The notes: generated by a model not told the origin, from the letters alone. DNA of 36,707 nt from Bacillota bacterium (GCA_029558315.1 JAKQFQ010000462.1:1-36707), one strand, 5' to 3'; positions 1 to 8,735 are shown, counted from the first letter of the stretch. Program-made: numbers and translations.

Positions 1-19
1 TCCCGACCTGGCCGAGAAG

Positions 20-481
20 ATGAAAGCCGAGGTGGAGGGTATTCTGCTCTGGGCTTTTGAGGGGTTGCAGCGGCTGGCCGCCAACAACTTCAAATTCACC
101 GAAAGTGAGCGCACCAGAGGGAACCGGGAGGCAGTCAAACGAGACAACAACAATGTGTATGATTTTCTGGATTCTGACGGGTATGTTCGCCTGAAAGCCG
201 ATCTATCCGCCAGTTCCAAAGAGCTGTACGAAGCATACCAGATTTACTGCACCGAGAACAACTTGCCTGCCCTGAAACCCCGCAGCTTCAGCGAAGCCCT
301 GATCGCCTGCCAGAGCCGCTACAATCTGGAATACTGCAACAATGTGACCAACGCAGCCGGACGGCGGGTGCGTGGCTTTCTGGGAATTGAGGTACTGGTA
401 AGAAATCATATATCAGTGTTTTCCGGTGATTCGATGCGTACGTACGTACCGGAAGATGTGCCGGAGGAATGGCGGCGCTGA
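20..481 (+). CDS. C-terminal part of a phage/plasmid P4-family DNA primase/helicase (5' end probably outside the window)
   Basis: ORF is open near the left edge; sequence 'FKFTESERTRGNREAVKRDNNNVYDFL...SSKELYEAYQIYCTENNLPALKPRSFSEAL' resembles the C-terminal region of P4-type primases of mobile elements. Confidence 0.65.
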   Translation: MKAEVEGILLWAFEGLQRLAANNFKFTESERTRGNREAVKRDNNNVYDFLDSDGYVRLKADLSASSKELYEAYQIYCTENNLPALKPRSFSEALIACQSRYNLEYCNNVTNAAGRRVRGFLGIEVLVRNHISVFSGDSMRTYVPEDVPEEWRR

Positions 482-500
482 ACCGTGTACGTACGTACGC
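436..500. repeat. 14-bp perfect inverted repeat GCGTACGTACGTAC / GTACGTACGTACGC straddling the primase stop codon
   Basis: 436-449 and 487-500 are exact reverse complements; each contains the self-palindromic 12-mer GTACGTACGTAC. Confidence 0.9.
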
Positions 501-635
501 TTTGATTAACCCTTGTTCTACCTTTTATAGCAATTCGGCGGCTATGGTAGTCAGAATCACCGGTCAAATCTCCATGCTAAATCAAGGCGAGTGGGAATCG
601 AAAAATATTTGACGGTTGGAAGAAATCATTTTACG

Positions 636-695
636 AAACCGTGCTTCTCGTCCCGGTGAACCGGGTACATGGAATCATGGGAAAATGCACGGTTT
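636..695 (+). other. Candidate structured RNA element: outer stem enclosing two hairpins
   Basis: AAACCGTGC (636-644) pairs with GCACGGTTT (687-695) and encloses CCCGG-TGAA-CCGGG (652-665) and CATG-GAAT-CATG (668-679). Confidence 0.5.
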
Positions 696-801
696 CAAGC
701 CAAGTCACACGGAACGGAAAAGTCGGAAGGTGCGACCTATGGGCAGGACATCACACCGGCAATTCTGAACGGATTTGGTAACAAGGGAATTTTTACGGCA
801 C

Positions 802-844
802 AGCGAAGCAGTTATGCCATAGGGCGTACCGGCTTCGCTTTTTT
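802..844 (+). terminator. Rho-independent terminator or attenuator upstream of the HTH-like ORF
   Basis: AGCGAAGC (802-809) / GCTTCGCT (832-839) stem followed by a T run. Confidence 0.65.
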
Positions 845-870
845 ATCAAGTAAATTTAGGAGGATTTTTT

Positions 871-1083
871 ATGATGACGGTACGCAACGAGATTAAGGCA
901 CAGATCGTCCGGGCGGGATATACCATGCAGGAGGTAGTTGACCGGCTCCATGAGGAATACGGCTGGTCGGACAGCGTTTCCAACCTGTCGGCCAAACTCC
1001 AGCGGGAATCCATCCGCTACAAGGAGGTTGTGGAGCTGGCCGATGTGCTGGGCTATGACCTGATCTGGCAGAAACGGAGGTAA
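871..1083 (+). CDS. Small HTH-like protein of mobilizable elements
   Basis: RBS AGGAGG upstream; 70-aa ORF 'MMTVRNEIKAQIVRAGYTMQEVVDRLHEEYGWSDSVSNLSAKLQRESIRYKEVVELADVLGYDLIWQKRR', XRE-like in layout. Confidence 0.65.
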   Translation: MMTVRNEIKAQIVRAGYTMQEVVDRLHEEYGWSDSVSNLSAKLQRESIRYKEVVELADVLGYDLIWQKRR

Positions 1084-1087
1084 ACCT

Positions 1088-1294
1088 ATGACAAGTGAAG
1101 AAAAGAAACTGTTGCAGGCAAAGCACCGCTTGGAGGAAGCCCAGGCACGGGACCGGGTGAAGGAGCGAAAAGCCCGGACAAGGCGGCTCATTCAGGAGGG
1201 CGCTGTGCTGGAAAAAGTGCTGCCGGAAGTACAGGCGGTAGGGCTTGACAATCTGGAAGAATACCTGCGGCGAAAGCTGGCAGCACACGATTGA
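1088..1294 (+). CDS. DUF3847-like small protein encoded next to a relaxase
   Basis: 'KKLLQAKHRLEEAQARDRVKERKARTRRLIQEGAVLEKVLP' is typical of DUF3847 proteins upstream of MobA/MobL. Confidence 0.7.
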   Translation: MTSEEKKLLQAKHRLEEAQARDRVKERKARTRRLIQEGAVLEKVLPEVQAVGLDNLEEYLRRKLAAHD

Positions 1295-1346
1295 AAACGG
1301 CTGGGAGGTCTCCGGGAAACCGGGGGCCTTCCTCTTTTTTATCCCG

Positions 1347-1450
1347 AAGGGCGCACTTACTCACCACCTGCTAAAGCAGGCGGTGGTAGCCCTCCCGGTG
1401 GTCGGGCACGTGCGCTCTCCGAGGGGGATTGCGGCTCCTGCGGGAGCCGC
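1347..1450. other. Putative oriT region of the first mobilization module
   Basis: Lies just upstream of the relaxase. Minus strand reads GTAAGTGCGCCCTT (1347-1360) next to an imperfect hairpin (1363-1387). Plus strand has GTGCGCTCTCCGAGGGG (1410-1426), which is identical to 11585-11601. Perfect hairpin GCGGCTCC-TGCG-GGAGCCGC at 1431-1450. Confidence 0.6.
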
Positions 1451-1692
1451 TGGACAAGGCTGCATTTCTGCCAAACTGCCAGCCTTATCCATGCAGTCGG
1501 CGCAGGGGTGGTATATTGCCACCCCATCCCGCCGCCTGCCTGCATCAACCTGCCGCCGGCAGCTTGACACAGATACAGGGGGGAACGAATCGTTCCGCCC
1601 CTGCTGGTGGTGCGTCGTATTTCACGACACACTGAGCGAAAACAAGGGTGCCCTGTTTCGGGGCACCCCTTTCAGAAAGGACAAGGTGATTT

Positions 1693-3381
1693 ATGGCGAT
1701 TTATCATTTGGAGGCCAAAATAGTCAGCCGTGGAGCCGGACGCTCCGCCGTGGCTGCTGCGGCCTATCTGAGCTGTTCCCGGATGCTCAACGAGTATGAC
1801 GGGGTACAGCATGACTACACCCGCAAACAGGGCCTTGGGTGGCGGCAGGTTTTTCTGCCAGCCACCGCCCCCGCAGAGTGGCAGGATCGGGAAATCCTGT
1901 GGAACGCTGTGGAGGAAACCGAAACCGCAAAGGACAGCCGCCTTGCCCGTGAATTTGTGGCGGCGCTGCCCATAGAACTGAGCCGGGAGGAACAAATCCA
2001 GCTCCTGCAAGATTTTATCAAGGAACAGTTTGTTGCAGACGGAATGTGCGCCGATGCTGCCATCCATGACCTGTATCCTCCCGGACACAATCCCCATGCC
2101 CATATCCTGCTGACGGTGCGCCCGCTGGATGAAAAGGGAAAATGGCAGTACAAGACCGAGAAAGAATATCTCTGTGTCAAAGACGGCGAGGAACGGGGCT
2201 TTACCGCCGCTGAGTTCAAACAGGCACAGACCGATGGATGGGAGAAACAGTACCAGTACAAGGTGGGCAAAAAGAAGGTGTATATGGCCCCTTCCGCAGC
2301 GCAGGCACAGGGCTATGAGCGGGTGTCCAAGTACCCCAAAAGCACCAAATATGGCAGGCAGAATCCCATCACGGAACGATGGAACAGCGACGAGCAGCTT
2401 GTCCTGTGGCGGGCTGCATGGGCGGATGTGGCAAACCGCTATCTGGAGCGCACCGGGCACGAAGAACGCATCGACCACCGCAGCCATGCCGAGCGTGGTC
2501 TGCTGGAGCGGCCTACGGTCCATGAAGGCGTGGTTGCCAGAGCCATGGAGAAAAAGGGTATTATCTCTGACCGGTGCGAACTGAACCGGCAGATCAAGGC
2601 GGACAATGCCCTGCTCCGGGAGCTGAGGGGACAGGTCAAAAAGCTGACGCAGGCGGTCAAGAATACTCTCCCGGCGCTTGCTGAGGCTATGGAGAATCTG
2701 TGTAAAAATCTGCTGCTGTTCTGCTATCAACTGGGGTATCTCCGCAAGGGCAAGGAACGCCTGAATGCTTCGCTGAATACGCTGCGCCCTGCCCTCACGC
2801 AGTACAATCAGCTGGCAAAGGACATCCGGGATAAGACGAAAGAGCGCCGCAGCCTGCTTTCCGAGAAAAAGGCGATCTCTGCTGTCCATGTGTTCCGACA
2901 CCGGGAACTGGCGGCAAAGATTGCGGCTCTGACAGAGGATTTAGAGGAACTGCGCTCGGAGAAAAATATGCTTTTGGCATCGCTGGCATATACCGAGGAA
3001 GATGCCGCCGATAAATTCTCTAAAGACATCGCTGCCATGGAGCAGAGTCTGAAACGGTTGGAAGAACAGGAACAGAAATATTCCGCCGAGCTGGACGCTG
3101 CCCTGAATGAGTATGCCGGGCTTCGGGAGCAGGCACAGGGCTTCGACCCGGTGCAGCTGTATGAAGCAAGGCAGGCCAGCCGCCCCAGCAAGGAGCAGGA
3201 AGCGGAGAACCGGGCGCAGGAGGTTTACGGCGAGAAGTACAGCCCGCTTTTGATGTTTGACAGCAAAAAGGCGGTTTCCCGTATGCTGCATGAGGATATG
3301 GAGCGGCAGGCCGTGCGGAGGATGGTGCGGCAGGCGCAGCAAAGCGTTTATAAGAAAAAGAGTAAGGAGCAGGAACGATGA
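1693..3381 (+). CDS. MobA/MobL family relaxase (MobQ type)
   Basis: 'MAIYHLEAKIVSRGAGRSAVAAAAYLSCSRM' N-terminus; histidine motif 'HNPHAHILLTVRPL'; coiled-coil C-terminus. Confidence 0.93.
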   Translation: MAIYHLEAKIVSRGAGRSAVAAAAYLSCSRMLNEYDGVQHDYTRKQGLGWRQVFLPATAPAEWQDREILWNAVEETETAKDSRLAREFVAALPIELSREEQIQLLQDFIKEQFVADGMCADAAIHDLYPPGHNPHAHILLTVRPLDEKGKWQYKTEKEYLCVKDGEERGFTAAEFKQAQTDGWEKQYQYKVGKKKVYMAPSAAQAQGYERVSKYPKSTKYGRQNPITERWNSDEQLVLWRAAWADVANRYLERTGHEERIDHRSHAERGLLERPTVHEGVVARAMEKKGIISDRCELNRQIKADNALLRELRGQVKKLTQAVKNTLPALAEAMENLCKNLLLFCYQLGYLRKGKERLNASLNTLRPALTQYNQLAKDIRDKTKERRSLLSEKKAISAVHVFRHRELAAKIAALTEDLEELRSEKNMLLASLAYTEEDAADKFSKDIAAMEQSLKRLEEQEQKYSAELDAALNEYAGLREQAQGFDPVQLYEARQASRPSKEQEAENRAQEVYGEKYSPLLMFDSKKAVSRMLHEDMERQAVRRMVRQAQQSVYKKKSKEQER

Positions 3382-3418
3382 TGATTTTGAAGGACATTTA
3401 ATGTTTACATTTGATTTA

Positions 3419-3462
3419 TTGACTATACGGTCTATTTGCTCTATAATAGACCGTATGGTCAA
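3419..3462 (+). promoter_or_regulatory. Sigma70-type promoter inside an 18-bp-arm palindrome, probable TetR operator
   Basis: TTGACT (3419-3424), 17-bp spacer, TATAAT (3442-3447). TTGACTATACGGTCTATT (3419-3436) and AATAGACCGTATGGTCAA (3445-3462) are complementary at 17 of 18 positions. Confidence 0.85.
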
Positions 3463-3487
3463 TAATATGTGACAGGGGAGGTAGAGG

Positions 3488-4036
3488 ATGAAAAAACAAG
3501 AGAAAACTCAGAAAACCAAAGAACGTATCCTTGCTGCTGCTCTTGAAGAATTCGGAAGCAAAAGTTATGATGCGGCCTCGGTCAATAGTATCTGTGAAGC
3601 AGGCCAAATTCCCAAAGGTCTAATTTACCATAATTTTAAGGGTAAAGATGAACTGTATTTACTTTGTGTGAAATCTTGCTACGATGAAATGATGGCAGCT
3701 TTGGAGGTGCATTCGTTTGAAATCCTGGATGCAAAAGAGAGCCTACAGAACTTTTTGATGGTAAGGCAAAGATTTTTTCAAGAAAACCCGAACTATGCAA
3801 ACATTTTTTTCAATGCAGTGTTACAACCTCCAAAGCATCTGGCTCAGGAACTTGCTCAACTGCGAAGAGGGTTCGATGAGTATTTCAGTCAATGCTATCT
3901 TGCCGTTTTGAATTGTCTAACCCTACGGGATGGAATCACAAAAGAACTGGCATTGGAATATTTTCTGGCTGCCAGTGAAATGTTCAACAGTTATTTTCAA
4001 AAAAAGCCGAGCAAAACGGTGATTACCGGGAACTGA
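3488..4036 (+). CDS. TetR/AcrR family transcriptional regulator, apparently frameshifted near the C-terminus (alternate frame runs to 4122)
   Basis: 'KTKERILAAALEEFGSKSYDAASVNSICEAGQIPKGLIYHNFKGKDELY' is a TetR_N domain; the alternate frame after an A7 run encodes 'AEQNGDYRELIDDHEGRLSAIFDIMLYGVAKEPTGGAS'. Confidence 0.88.
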   Translation: MKKQEKTQKTKERILAAALEEFGSKSYDAASVNSICEAGQIPKGLIYHNFKGKDELYLLCVKSCYDEMMAALEVHSFEILDAKESLQNFLMVRQRFFQENPNYANIFFNAVLQPPKHLAQELAQLRRGFDEYFSQCYLAVLNCLTLRDGITKELALEYFLAASEMFNSYFQKKPSKTVITGN

Positions 4037-4118
4037 TTGACGACCACGAGGGCAGATTGTCTGCTATCTTTGACATCATGCTCTATGGTGTCGCAAAGGA
4101 ACCAACAGGAGGAGCATC

Positions 4119-4205
4119 ATGACGATTGAAGAAAAAAGGGATTATTTAATGGTGCAAGCAAGTTTGAATAGTTCCTGTCAGGAAAGGTCAGGTGAAACAA
4201 AATGA
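4119..4205 (+). CDS. 28-aa mini-ORF linking TetR and antiporter genes by ATGA overlaps
   Basis: ATG 4119-4121 overlaps TGA 4120-4122 of the frame-corrected TetR; its TGA 4203-4205 overlaps ATG 4202-4204; AGGAGG-like sequence upstream. Confidence 0.4.
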   Translation: MTIEEKRDYLMVQASLNSSCQERSGETK

Positions 4206-6040
4206 TATTGTTATTTCTAAGATTATTGCTTACCATAGGAACTGCTTTCCTTGTAGGTAAGCTTGTTTCAAAAGTGAAGTTACCGTCCATATTGGGATGG
4301 TTGATCACTGGAATGGTTTTAGGTCCTCATGCACTGTCGCTGATGAACCAGCAGCTTCTGGATACACAGTGGTATCAGACAGTTGTTCACATTCTTGAGT
4401 GCGGCGTTGGCCTGATGATTGGAACAGAACTTGTCTGGAACAAAATAAAGCGGTCGGGAAAAGCCATTGTCATTACCACACTAACACAATCACTCGGAAC
4501 ATTTTTGCTTGTTTCGCTGGTTTTTGGTATTGTATTTTATGTATCGAACATACCAGTTTATTTAGCGTTCATTTTTGGAGGAATTGCGCTTGCGACAGCA
4601 CCGGCTCCGGCATTATCTATCGTTCGGGAATTTAAGACCACAGGACCGGTTACTAAAACTTTAATTCCTATGGCAGCATTGGATGATATTGTAGGCTGTA
4701 TTGTCTTTATCACAACGATTGCGATTGTTGCAGGCAATCTCTCTGCTGGCGATTTACCCGCATATATGATTGCTCTTGTTGTTATTCTCCCTCTGCTCAT
4801 TGGCGTTGTAACGGGTCTGGCAGCTGGCTTGGTGTTGAAAAAAGAGCGAAGCAAATCGATCACGCTGATGCTGCTGATTGTCATGATTATAGTAGCTTCT
4901 GCTGTGGGCTTTATTTTTAATACATTGGTGTTGCCCCGCCCTGTTTTGAATTTTATGCTGATCGGCATGGCGTTTTCGGCAACTTTTTCCAATATGATTT
5001 CAGAAATGCGTCTGGAACAAATCATGGATGGTTTTAATCCTATTTTGGGCGTTTCCATGATTGTTGTGATTTTGAATTTGGGCGCACCACTGGATTACCA
5101 CTTGATCCTTGGTGCTGGCTTGTTTACCGCCATTTACATTCTGGCAAGAGCGGCAGGAAAATATTTCGGCGCTTATTTTGGAGCAAGCATCACAAAGAGT
5201 CCCGAAACGGTGAAAAAGTATCTCGGCCTTACATTGCTGCCACACTCCGGCGTTTCCCTGGTGTTTACTGGCATCGCTGTTTCTGTTTTGGCTGCACCGG
5301 CTCCTGAATGTGCAAAAATTGTGCAGGGAACCATTGCGGCGGCAGCTGTAATCAATGAAATCATTGCTGTAATCACAGCAAAAAAAGGATTTGAATGGGC
5401 TGGCGAGATGAATAGCGCAACGAACAGGAGCGATGATAAGATGCAACACATCATTATTACAATTAGCAGGCAACATGGAAGCGGCGGACGAGAAATCGGA
5501 AGAAAGGTGGCTCAACAACTGGGATTACCTTTCTATGACCGAGAGATTATTGAGCTGGCAGCCAAGGACAGTAATATTGACATCAGCTTTTTTGAGAACA
5601 GTGAAACGAAAGATGCCGGCAGTTTGATTTATGATCTTTCTGCAGGTAGCCATGTTATGCTTCCGATTACCGACAGGGTATATTTGCAGCAAGTGAAAAC
5701 AATTCGTGACATCGCTAGAAATGGAGGGTGTGTGATTGTTGGACGTTGTGCGGATGCAATCTTAGCGGACAATCCACATATTCTCCGGGTGTTTGTATAT
5801 GCAGATGCCGATACAAGGCGAGAGCGTGTTGAAACTTTATACCATGAACCGGCAAACGAACTGGAAAAGTTAGAAAAGAAACGTTGCTCCTATTATCAGC
5901 ACTATACTGGGAAACGATTTGGTGATGCACAGAATTATGATATGTGTTTGAATAGCGGTTCCCTTGGGCTGGATGAGTGTGTGAAAACAATTTGCTCTGC
6001 CTATCACAATCATGTGGGAGAATCAACTGAGGAGGAGTGA
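4202..6040 (+). CDS. CPA2-like cation:proton antiporter fused to a C-terminal cytidylate-kinase-like domain
   Basis: About 400 aa of multi-TM Na+/H+ exchanger-like sequence followed in frame by 'IIITISRQHGSGGREIGRKVAQQLGLPFYDREIIELAAK...GGCVIVGRCADAIL', typical of Cytidylate_kin2 proteins. Confidence 0.85.
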   Translation: MILLFLRLLLTIGTAFLVGKLVSKVKLPSILGWLITGMVLGPHALSLMNQQLLDTQWYQTVVHILECGVGLMIGTELVWNKIKRSGKAIVITTLTQSLGTFLLVSLVFGIVFYVSNIPVYLAFIFGGIALATAPAPALSIVREFKTTGPVTKTLIPMAALDDIVGCIVFITTIAIVAGNLSAGDLPAYMIALVVILPLLIGVVTGLAAGLVLKKERSKSITLMLLIVMIIVASAVGFIFNTLVLPRPVLNFMLIGMAFSATFSNMISEMRLEQIMDGFNPILGVSMIVVILNLGAPLDYHLILGAGLFTAIYILARAAGKYFGAYFGASITKSPETVKKYLGLTLLPHSGVSLVFTGIAVSVLAAPAPECAKIVQGTIAAAAVINEIIAVITAKKGFEWAGEMNSATNRSDDKMQHIIITISRQHGSGGREIGRKVAQQLGLPFYDREIIELAAKDSNIDISFFENSETKDAGSLIYDLSAGSHVMLPITDRVYLQQVKTIRDIARNGGCVIVGRCADAILADNPHILRVFVYADADTRRERVETLYHEPANELEKLEKKRCSYYQHYTGKRFGDAQNYDMCLNSGSLGLDECVKTICSAYHNHVGESTEEE

Positions 6041-6653
6041 ATTTGTATTTTAGAGAATTTCAACAAAGCGATTCCACTGAGATGATACAAATTATCCGAG
6101 AAACTTGGGGATATGATCGCTTTTGTTCTCCCCCAATAGCTGAAAAGTTGGCAAAGGCGTATCTGTACAGTTGTTTAGCAGACCAGACCTATACACAGGT
6201 TGCGATTGTAAACGATATACCCGCAGGCATTATCATGCCAAGGATGTTTCAGTCCATCGTTGTCCACCATCCCTGCGCATCAAACAATGGATTGCAGTGC
6301 TCGATCTGCTCCGCACCCGTGAGGGGCGGGCGGCATCCCGGGTTTTTGTTAAAGTAGAGGCCATTGACCGGGAGCTTCTGCGCTGCTGCCCGCCCTATAT
6401 GGGGGAACTTGCATTTTTTGCCGTTAGCAGTTCCTATCGAGGACAGGGCGTAGGCAAGCAATTGTTCCAAAAAGCAGTCGAGTATTTGCGGAAACAGAAG
6501 ATTTCATCGTTTTATCTGTTTACAGATACCAGCTGTAACTACGGATTTTATGAGCATCAGGGGATGCAACAAAAAACGAAGAAAATATGCAGTATGAAAA
6601 TCGGAGATCATACAGAAGAGTTTGAGTTTTATCTGTATGACTACCATTTTTGA
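6037..6653 (+). pseudogene. GNAT-family N-acetyltransferase split by a frameshift
   Basis: Frame 1 gives 'MNLYFREFQQSDSTEMIQIIRETWGYDRF...DIPAGII'; from about 6240 the coding sequence continues in another frame as 'KDVSVHRCPPSLRIKQW...AFFAVSSSYRGQGVGKQLFQKAVEYL'. Confidence 0.7.
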
Positions 6654-6701
6654 AACTTGCCAAAAGCGTTTTATTAAACAATTCCATCCAAAGCATTACA
6701 C

Positions 6702-6748
6702 AAAATCGCTGCTCATAGGAATGTGTTCTATGAGCAGCGATTTTATAT
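6702..6748. terminator. Bidirectional rho-independent terminator
   Basis: AAAATCGCTGCTCATAG / CTATGAGCAGCGATTTT perfect 17-bp arms with a 9-nt loop. Confidence 0.85.
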
Positions 6749-6803
6749 TCCCAAATAATATTAGGTAAAACACCCTTGACAAATCTCTTTCCAAAAGCGA
6801 CTT

Positions 6804-8735
6804 TTGGAAGATTACGCTAAGAAGCATGGATTTGACAATTTCCGACACTTTACGGATGACGGTATCAGCGGTACAACCTTTGAAAGAAAAGGCTTTAAGG
6901 CAATGATTGAAGAGGTTATGGAAGGAAATATATCGACAATCATTGTAAAGGACATGAGCCGTTTTGGACGAGATTATCTGAAAGTCGGTTACTATACAGA
7001 GATTATGTTCGTGGAAAATGGAGTGCGTTTCATTGCTATCAATAACAACATTGATAGTGCCAATCAGACGGACAGTGATTTCACTCCATTTCTGAACATT
7101 ATGAATGAGTGGTATGCAAGAGATGCCAGTAGAAAAATAAATGCAGTATTTGCAAGCCGGATGGAGAGCGGTCTTAGGTGCAGTGGTGCAATTCCATACG
7201 GTTATTATCGTAAGCCGGATGATAAGCAGACCCTTTATGTGGATGAAGAGTCAGCAAAGGTGGTAAGGCGAATTTTTGATATGGTGGTTAAGGGATATTC
7301 CTATGCAGAGATTGCTAAGATTTTCAGTGAGGAAAAGGTCTTGTGCCCGACAGAATACAACAGACTGCATTATCCCGAAGATTGCAGGCACAAGCCAATG
7401 GATGACCCTTACAGATGGAACTCCACAACATTGGGATATATCATTCATCGGCAGGCGTATTTAGGACATACAGTTTTGAAAAAGTCCAAGGGATTATCCT
7501 ACAAGTCGAAGAAGCGTGTTAAGGTTGCGGATGAGGACAAGATTATTTTCAAGAATACGCATGAGGCAATTGTTGACGAGGAAACATGGAAAATTGCCAA
7601 CAAGGTAAAGGCATACCGCAAAAAGACACCATACAGTGTAGACCCATTCAATCTTACCGGACTTCTCTATTGTGCGGATTGTGGTGCAAAACTTATCAGA
7701 AGAAGTTATAATTCCGGCACCGGAGAAAGATATGAAAGCGACCAAGCCTATTGTTGTAGCAAATATCGGCAGATTACCAGTGATTGCACCATGCACTTTA
7801 TCAAGCGTTCGGACATATTGGAACTGATAAAAAAATCCATCCAAAGAGTCAGTAAATACACGATAACTAACGAGAAAGAATTTAGGGAACAGATACTTGC
7901 CGAGTTAGCGGTAAGGCAGGAAGTTGATACTTCCCAAAATGCGGAAGTTATCGCAAATGCAGAGGCAAGGATGAAGGAGCTTGATACTTTGATAGGCAAG
8001 CTGTATGAAACCTATGCACTGGAAAAAATATCGGACAGACAGTATCAGCGACTTATGAACCAGTATGAGGACGAGTACGGAGAACTGGAAGCAATGGTAG
8101 AGGAACTTGTGCCGGATGAAGAGGAACAGACACCGAAGAGTGCCATGGACTCCTTTATTGCATTAGCAAAGAAATATGCAGATTTTGAGGAACTCACACC
8201 GACCATGATACATGAGTTTATTGATAAAATTGTAGTCCATGAGTCAAATGGTGTGAGAGGGTTCGGGCGAAAGCAGAAGATTGAGATTTATTTTAATTTT
8301 ATCGGGCAATTTATACCGCCATACAGCACAGCAGAGCTGAAAGCAGAAGCAAAGGAGCAGGCTGTTAAGAAAGCGGAAAAGGACAGAATAAGAGCAGAAA
8401 AAAGGGCAGAAACCGTGAAACGGTACAAGGAAAATAGAGCCAAGAGACTGGCACAGCTTAAGGCAGATGCAGAAGCCGGTGACCCTAAAGCGATTGCAGA
8501 ATATGAAGAGTATTGTAGGAATGAAGAGAAAAAGCGGGAGCAGAGCAAGGCATACTTCAAGGAGCGTTATCGCAGGGAGCAGGAGAAATATAAGGCTACA
8601 AAGGCACTGGCAGAGCAGGGAGACAGTCGGGCAGTGGAACTATTGACGGAATATGACCGAAGAATTGAGCATAAAAAGCAAGTGGCAAGTGAGCGTGAGA
8701 AAGCAAAGCGCAGAGCAAAGAGGAAAGTGTCATAG
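6804..8735 (+). pseudogene. Large serine recombinase (resolvase/recombinase/DUF4368 type), 5'-truncated
   Basis: 'FTDDGISGTTFERKGFKAMIEEVMEGNISTIIVKDMSRFGRDYLKVGYYTE' resolvase core, 'GLLYCADCGAKL' zinc ribbon, DUF4368-like 'DKIVVHESNGVRGFGRKQKIEIYFNFIG'. Homology extends in frame to about 6786 (QKRLLEDYAKKHGF), but the upstream catalytic-Ser segment is absent. Confidence 0.85.

Noticed and set aside
728-760. GTGCGACC resembling a group II intron 5' end
   Set aside because: No domain V consensus or intron-encoded reverse transcriptase found nearby.
669-896. 75-aa ORF in the leader region
   Set aside because: Overlaps the stem-loop and terminator sequences and the RBS of the next gene; no recognisable domain.
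1245-1799. 184-aa ORF and opposing ORFs across the oriT region
   Set aside because: Low-quality composition; they run through hairpins and into the relaxase start. Treated as spurious.
1672-2901. 409-aa minus-strand ORF antisense to the relaxase
   Set aside because: Shadow ORF of a confident GC-rich coding gene on the plus strand.
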